Part shown: one piece after another, positions 20,736 to 23,919 of the stretch
Layout of the letters: each line of letters opens with the position of its first letter
Position numbering within the stretch: the first letter of the stretch is position 1
Origin: Bacteroidales bacterium
Lineage (GTDB): Bacteria; Bacteroidota; Bacteroidia; Bacteroidales; Bacteroidaceae
Assembly: GCA_004556745.1 (NCBI GenBank)
Contig: SFFY01000040.1
Location: forward strand, 1-23,919
Direction of reading: 5' to 3'
DNA length: 23,919 nucleotides
Translations under genes and position numbers: made by a program
Notes under the pieces: generated by a model
The model's database searches: none
Told to the model about the DNA's origin: nothing
Seen by the model: only the letters and a program-made list of their open reading frames with translations

Positions 20736-22682
20736 TTAAAAATTCTCTGCTGCCTGAAGCATGTTGAATACGAGTTGTTTCAAATGCTCGTAAGGCGCGG
20801 CGGGCACGCTGTCGTTTTTAGGCGCCACGCCGCCATTGCCGATATAATAATAACTTTCTCGTCCGGCCTCGGGCGTATATATATAAAGATGCGTGCTGTC
20901 GCGGGCCATCAGCACTTTGTCGGCCGAATAGAAGATGGCGTTGCGTCGGCGGCGCGTCAGGTCGATGCCGAAATTGTTCTTCACGTACGGCAGGCGCAGC
21001 ATGGAGAGCAGCGTGGGCGCCACGTCAATCTGTCCGCAGGGGTCGGTGCGCCGTTCGGGCTTTATGCCCGCGCCGTAGAAGAGGAGGGGGATATGGTTCA
21101 TGCTTTCCGGCACTTCAAGACGGCTCTCGCCCCACATCTTGCCGTGGTCGCCGAGGAACACGAAAATTGTGTTACTATACCACGGCTCTTTCTTGGCAGC
21201 TGCCATAAACCGCGCTATGCTGCGGTCGGCATATGCTACGATCTGCAACTCCTTTTCCTTATGCGGCGACTTCAAGTCGGCGGGCACCACGTAGGGCGGG
21301 TGGTTGGAAATGGTGAGCAGCGTGGCGAAGAAGGGTTTTCCTTCGGCGGCCTTGCGGCGCAGCACGGGCAGGGCGTAAGTGAAAAGGAAATCGTCGGGCA
21401 CGCCGAAGTGGTTCACGCGGGCGCTGCGCGGATAGTCTTCCTGCGCATACACTTCCGCGAAACCGTTGGTGCGGAAAAATGCGTTCATATTGTCGTACTG
21501 CGCCTCGTGGGTCATGAAAAAGAGGGTTTCATATCCGTTGTCGCGCAGCACGGTGGGCAGTCCGTCCACGCGCTTCACCACACTACCTTTCATGGCGTTG
21601 CGAAACATGATGGAGGGCCGTGAATAGAGTGTGGCGTAGATGCCGTGGTTGGTGTGATTGCCCGAGGAATAGCAGTTTTCAAACAGCAGTCCTCCGCGGC
21701 ACAGGCTGTCGAGCGCGGGAGTGAGGCGGAGCGTGTTGCCAAACGTCCCCATCAGGTTGGCGGACATGCTTTCCATCAGCACCACCACCACGTTTTGCCC
21801 CGTCGGCTTCCCTTCCGGCTCTATGCGGCACGCTATGGGCGACACGTCTTTCAGCGGCTGCGCCTCGCCTTCCAGCAGATAGTCGGCGGCGTAGCGCAGT
21901 GCCTCATCGTCGGGCACGAGCGCGAGGCGGCGGTTTTCGGGTCGGAGTTCGTCAAGCGCGCTGTTCATCACATTGAAAGCGGCGTTGAGTCCCATTTGGT
22001 TCATGGCGGCATTGTCGCAAAAGTAAGCCGCGCTCACTTTTATGGGATTATAGCCCAGCCTGCCGCGAATGCCGAGAAAGCAGGCGGCGCATAAGAGCAA
22101 TAAGGTGAGTATGCTGAGCGATGCGGTCGCTATCGTGCTCTTATTCTTGCCTTTCACCGCCGATATTTTCCGGGCATACACGATGCACAACGCGGCGAAG
22201 GCGGCGGCGCAAACGAAGAATAATATTATATATGGTATATAGGAAGCCTCGCCGAATATCATGCCCGCCGTAGTGCCTGCATAGGCGGCGTAGTTGAACA
22301 CGGAGGCATTGATCACTTGGTTGAAATAAAGAAAATACGGCACGTTTGCCGCGCCTGCCGCAAACAGGGGCAGATACATCACGGCGGCATAAACCGCCCA
22401 AGTTGTCAGCCATTTCCTGCCGCTATATCCCAGCAAACCGCCGATGCCTACGGACAGGAGCATGGGGGCAACTACGTAGCACGCCACTACGTTGTCAAAC
22501 CACACGCCGCGCAGGAACGCCTGCGCCGCCAATGCCACATCGCCCGCCGTCTCGGCAGGCAGCGTGGGGCGCACGGCTATATAAAACACAAGGCGCATCA
22601 GCGTGAGCAATGCCAAGCCCGTGAGGTGGACGGCAAAGACGAAAAGCAGCGAACGAGCAAAGGGATTTTTTTTCAAAAGCAT
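20736..22682 (-). CDS. LtaS-like membrane-anchored sulfatase-fold phosphoglycerol transferase
   Basis: From the chosen ATG this is a 648-residue inner-membrane protein with about five N-terminal membrane helices and a periplasmic alkaline phosphatase/sulfatase-fold domain. Metal and catalytic residues are visible: Glu304 in VVVVLMESMSAN, Thr344 in GNHTNHGIY (the presumed catalytic threonine) and Asp512-His513 in FLGDHGKMWG. Gram-negative homologues transfer phosphoglycerol or phosphoethanolamine-like groups to envelope glycans or lipids; the substrate here is unknown. The frame stays open upstream (ATG at 22757, GTG at 22775), but that stretch contains promoter-like elements (22723-22754) and low-quality coding sequence, so the start at 22682 (MLLKKNPFARS) is preferred. 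It is the last minus-strand gene before the strand switch. Confidence 0.88.
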   Translation of the reverse strand: MLLKKNPFARSLLFVFAVHLTGLALLTLMRLVFYIAVRPTLPAETAGDVALAAQAFLRGVWFDNVVACYVVAPMLLSVGIGGLLGYSGRKWLTTWAVYAAVMYLPLFAAGAANVPYFLYFNQVINASVFNYAAYAGTTAGMIFGEASYIPYIILFFVCAAAFAALCIVYARKISAVKGKNKSTIATASLSILTLLLLCAACFLGIRGRLGYNPIKVSAAYFCDNAAMNQMGLNAAFNVMNSALDELRPENRRLALVPDDEALRYAADYLLEGEAQPLKDVSPIACRIEPEGKPTGQNVVVVLMESMSANLMGTFGNTLRLTPALDSLCRGGLLFENCYSSGNHTNHGIYATLYSRPSIMFRNAMKGSVVKRVDGLPTVLRDNGYETLFFMTHEAQYDNMNAFFRTNGFAEVYAQEDYPRSARVNHFGVPDDFLFTYALPVLRRKAAEGKPFFATLLTISNHPPYVVPADLKSPHKEKELQIVAYADRSIARFMAAAKKEPWYSNTIFVFLGDHGKMWGESRLEVPESMNHIPLLFYGAGIKPERRTDPCGQIDVAPTLLSMLRLPYVKNNFGIDLTRRRRNAIFYSADKVLMARDSTHLYIYTPEAGRESYYYIGNGGVAPKNDSVPAAPYEHLKQLVFNMLQAAENF

Positions 22683-22722
22683 AAATAAAGAGGGAATATC
22701 CGAGCGTCCGAAAAACGTTTTG

Positions 22723-22754
22723 CAAAGTTGCGCAAAATGCTTTATATATCCCAA
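22723..22754 (-). promoter_or_regulatory. Candidate promoter of the LtaS-like gene
   Basis: On the minus strand TTGG (22754-22751) and CAACTTTG (22730-22723) are separated by 20 nt, the usual spacing of the Bacteroides -33 and -7 elements. The -7 differs from TAnnTTTG by its first base. It supports translation starting at 22682 rather than further upstream. Confidence 0.4.
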
Positions 22755-23220
22755 CATTTTTCCACAAAAACGCACTTTCCCATATATTATAAGAGTATTT
22801 CTTTTTGAGGGAAAAATATATTTTTCTTAAAGATTGAGAAATCTATAATGCTCTTGATGGTCTGTGGAAAGTGTGGAAAGAAAAAATGCCTTTCTCTTGC
22901 TCATTTCGTATTCCACAAAAGGTCAATGTTATTCCACAGGTTTATCAACACGATTTTACCTCCTCCTTTTTGATAATTATCATATACTTATGCCACTTCC
23001 GCGTGGCGGCAGAACGAAGGTTGTGGAAAATGCAAACGGTGGAGAAAAAGTTGCGGCTTTCTCTGTGCAGATTGATGTAAGAAACGATTGTTTCTTTGTG
23101 TAAAACGATGTTTATCCGTTGAAAACGTTGCGCCGTCCTGTTTTCTTCCGCATGACTGTCCGAAAATAGGTTTTCCTTGGGTTTTGCAAGGGTTATACAC
23201 GCGGTTTTCAACATTAAATT

Positions 23221-23230
23221 TATAATTTTG
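23221..23230 (+). promoter_or_regulatory. Promoter element immediately upstream of the TrmH-family gene
   Basis: TATAATTTTG contains TAATTTTG (23223-23230), an exact TAnnTTTG match, ending only 4 nt before the ATG at 23235. Initiation about 4-7 nt beyond would fall at or next to the start codon, so the mRNA could be nearly leaderless. Confidence 0.55.
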
Positions 23231-23234
23231 CCGT

Positions 23235-23771
23235 ATGGAAAATAAGAAACTTACCGTAGAAGAGATGCACCGCCTTACGGTGGACGAGTTCAAGCGTGCG
23301 CCGAAACAGCCCCTTGTCGTTGTGCTCGACAATGTGCGGAGCCTGCACAACGTGGGTTCTGTTTTTCGCACGGCCGATGCTTTCCGAATAGAGAAGATTG
23401 TGCTTTGCGGCATCACAGCCTGTCCGCCCTCTGCCGAAATCCATAAGACGGCTTTGGGTGCCGAGGATGCCGTGGCGTGGGAATACGTCAGCGACACGTT
23501 GCAGGCAGTCCTTGCTTTGAAAGCGGCGGGCTATGAAACGCTGGCGGTGGAGCAGGCCGAAAACAGCCATAAACTCGGTGCTTTTGTTTTTGAAAAAGAA
23601 AAAAAATACGCCCTTGTGCTCGGCAACGAAGTGAAAGGCGTGCGGCAGGACGTAGTAGATGCTTGCGACGGCGTGGTAGAAATTCCGCAGCACGGCACGA
23701 AGCATTCGTTGAATGTAAGCGTGACGGCAGGAATTGTAATGTGGGAGGCAAGTCGACAAACTTTCACGTAA
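23235..23771 (+). CDS. TrmH/SpoU-family tRNA/rRNA 2'-O-methyltransferase
   Basis: This 178-residue SPOUT-class enzyme transfers a methyl group from S-adenosylmethionine to a ribose 2'-OH in tRNA or rRNA. The three family motifs are intact: NVRSLHNVGSVFRTADAF (33-50, with Asn39 and Arg45), LVLGNEVKGV (127-136) and IPQHGTKHSLNVSVTAGIVMWE (from 150, with Ser158 and Asn160), which forms the trefoil-knot cofactor site. It is short for the family and lacks the extra N-terminal RNA-binding domain of RlmB, resembling the stand-alone small TrmH-like proteins of Bacteroidales. The target nucleotide is unknown. It is the only complete plus-strand gene, divergent from the LtaS-like gene across a 552 bp gap, with a promoter element touching its start codon. 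Confidence 0.93.
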   Translation: MENKKLTVEEMHRLTVDEFKRAPKQPLVVVLDNVRSLHNVGSVFRTADAFRIEKIVLCGITACPPSAEIHKTALGAEDAVAWEYVSDTLQAVLALKAAGYETLAVEQAENSHKLGAFVFEKEKKYALVLGNEVKGVRQDVVDACDGVVEIPQHGTKHSLNVSVTAGIVMWEASRQTFT

Positions 23772-23825
23772 TTTTCATTTTTCTTCGAAAATATATTTTT
23801 ATAGCCCACTATTTTTTTATTTGCC

Positions 23826-23897
23826 CACGAATCTCACGAATCTACACGAATTCCGTGTCCTATAAGTTTAAGGCGACCTGTTCGGTCGCACGAATCA
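23826..23897. repeat. CACGAAT repeat element near the right edge
   Basis: CACGAATCT at 23826-23834 and 23835-23843 are exact tandem 9-mers. CACGAATTC at 23845-23853 and CACGAATCA at 23889-23897 follow. Between them GCGACC (23873-23878) and GGTCGC (23884-23889) form a 6 bp hairpin with loop TGTTC. Repeats of this CACGAATC type are, from memory, common intergenic elements in Bacteroidales. It lies 54 bp past the TrmH-family stop codon, and the element may continue outside the window. Confidence 0.6.
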
Positions 23898-23919
23898 CAC
23901 TAATAATATGAGTTAATGC

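Larger units (their letters stand above)
22683..23234. other. AT-rich gene-free region at the strand switch, possible replication origin
   Basis: No coding sequence is supported in these 552 bases. Sites resembling the DnaA box TTWTNCACA occur as TTTTCCACA (22758-22766), two tandem TGTGGAAAG (22863-22880), TATTCCACA (22909-22917 and 22930-22938), TTATCAACA (22942-22950), TGTGGAAAA (23022-23030) and TTATACACG (23193-23201). Only the first and the 23022 site fit the consensus fully. An A/T-rich stretch lies at 22801-22850. All genes to the left point left and the gene to the right points right, which is the arrangement expected around an origin. No dnaA or other origin-linked gene is in the window. 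Confidence 0.4.

Noticed and set aside
22683..22775. N-terminal extension of the LtaS-like protein (GTG at 22775 or ATG at 22757)
   Set aside because: The extension overlaps -33/-7-like elements and looks non-coding; ATG at 22682 leads directly into the first membrane helix. A longer form is not excluded.

Overview
The window reads as chromosomal DNA from the order Bacteroidales, most likely a Prevotella-like or other moderately GC-rich gut or oral lineage. This is inferred from gene content and from family features: a RecA and Bcp pair, a two-enzyme plus GH57 glycogen cluster, an OmpA lipoprotein, a GH84 hexosaminidase with a Por-secretion-like tail, and promoters fitting the Bacteroides -7 element TAnnTTTG. 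The species cannot be named from the sequence.

Layout. Positions 1-365 hold the 3' end of a plus-strand VapE/DUF3874-type primase-like gene. A 612 bp gap rich in GACAAC/GTTGTC hexamers and hairpins follows. From 978 to about 22.7 kb every gene is on the minus strand. In increasing coordinate these are recA, bcp, uvrA, a secreted GH84 beta-N-acetylglucosaminidase, PBP4-type dacB, pdxB, an OmpA-domain lipoprotein, an unknown lipoprotein, GH57 alpha-amylase-like protein, a GT4-type glycogen synthase, glycogen debranching enzyme, a LolC/E-like permease, rbfA and an LtaS-like sulfatase-fold membrane protein. After a 552 bp AT-rich gap, a TrmH/SpoU RNA methyltransferase lies on the plus strand, so the strand switches at about 22.7-23.2 kb.

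Functional groups. recA, bcp and uvrA form a DNA-repair and peroxide-defence neighbourhood. pdxB and dacB are 6 bp apart and probably co-transcribed (vitamin B6 synthesis and peptidoglycan trimming). The debranching enzyme, glycosyltransferase and GH57 genes form a glycogen/alpha-glucan cluster transcribed in that order. rbfA and the permease overlap by one base (TAATG) and are probably translationally coupled.

The main surprise is between the genes. The window is crowded with dispersed repeats: an 80 bp element present twice without a mismatch; a related hairpin in the pdxB leader; four copies of a short palindrome GTAGGGGCG...CGCCCGAA, one inside the dacB coding sequence and one supplying its stop codon; an AGTAAACGAGTT family in the leaders of at least six genes; and several large inverted repeats. 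The most striking single structure is an array of four 15 bp palindromes spaced exactly 21 bp apart upstream of pdxB. The gap at the strand switch carries a cluster of DnaA-box-like sites and could be a replication origin. No tRNA, rRNA, complete mobile element or CRISPR array was recognised.
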